A stretch of DNA of 16,266 nt from an uncultured Bacteroides sp. (lineage in GTDB: Bacteria > Bacteroidota > Bacteroidia > Bacteroidales > Bacteroidaceae): assembly GCA_900557355.1 (NCBI GenBank), contig USSR01000073.1, forward strand, positions 1-16,266, read 5' to 3'. Below the pieces are notes generated by a model. That model had not been told where the DNA came from, did no database searches, and saw nothing but the letters and a program-made list of their open reading frames with translations. Position 1 is the stretch's first letter; every line of letters starts with the position of its first letter. The position numbers were made by a program, and so were the translations under genes. Of this stretch, positions 16,263 to 16,266 are shown in pieces.

Positions 16263-16266
16263 TTAT

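Noticed and set aside
1..16266. tRNA or rRNA genes, CRISPR arrays, insertion sequences, integrase genes or phage attachment sites
   Set aside because: None could be recognised. Intergenic stretches are short, and the only repeats seen are the hairpins and the duplicated operator module listed above.

Overview
The window looks like the chromosome of a gut Bacteroides, probably close to B. thetaiotaomicron or B. ovatus. The reasons are a SusC/SusD pair with surface lipoproteins, genes with poor Shine-Dalgarno sites, promoters of the TTTG / TAnnTTTG type, and AT-rich accessory DNA beside richer housekeeping DNA. The species is inference from family resemblance; no search was run.

Housekeeping part (1-5.6 kb): the 3' nine-tenths or more of mutS on the plus strand meets a minus-strand cluster ychF - panE - lgt (5592 down to 2670). 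A perfect 16-bp hairpin at 2620-2665 lies between the two convergent units and has T tracts on both strands, so it is a bidirectional terminator. A TATCTTTG element at 5634-5641 probably starts the ychF transcript.

Accessory part (5.7-16.27 kb), all minus strand: a five-gene operon runs fimbrillin/FISUMP-like lipoprotein (15285-13159), SusC (13137-9817), SusD (9802-8120), HExxH zinc metallohydrolase lipoprotein (8118-7120) and DUF4302-type lipoprotein (7113-5752). Gaps are 21, 14, 1 and 6 nt, and a 9-bp hairpin follows the last gene. Four of the five products carry a lipobox, and SusC is the outer membrane channel. No glycoside hydrolase, polysaccharide lyase or sulfatase is present, so this is not a standard polysaccharide locus; together with the metallohydrolase, that makes a peptide or glycopeptide substrate a reasonable but unproven guess.

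Upstream lies the C-terminal part of a membrane-anchored regulator (15570-16262) of the Bacteroidetes type with a transmembrane helix, coiled coil and helix-turn-helix. Its frame is closed by a TAA four bases from the window edge, and all three frames are blocked there, so it looks broken. Between regulator and operon there is a good promoter (TTTG, 20 bp, TAACTTTG) preceded by a duplicated two-box module: TTACATTAACA and TTGTCCAATG in operon orientation, repeated with exactly 67-bp spacing. These are probable activator sites.

The three most unusual signals are this duplicated operator, a 15-bp mRNA hairpin within the signal-peptide codons of susC (13072-13104), and the interrupted regulator.
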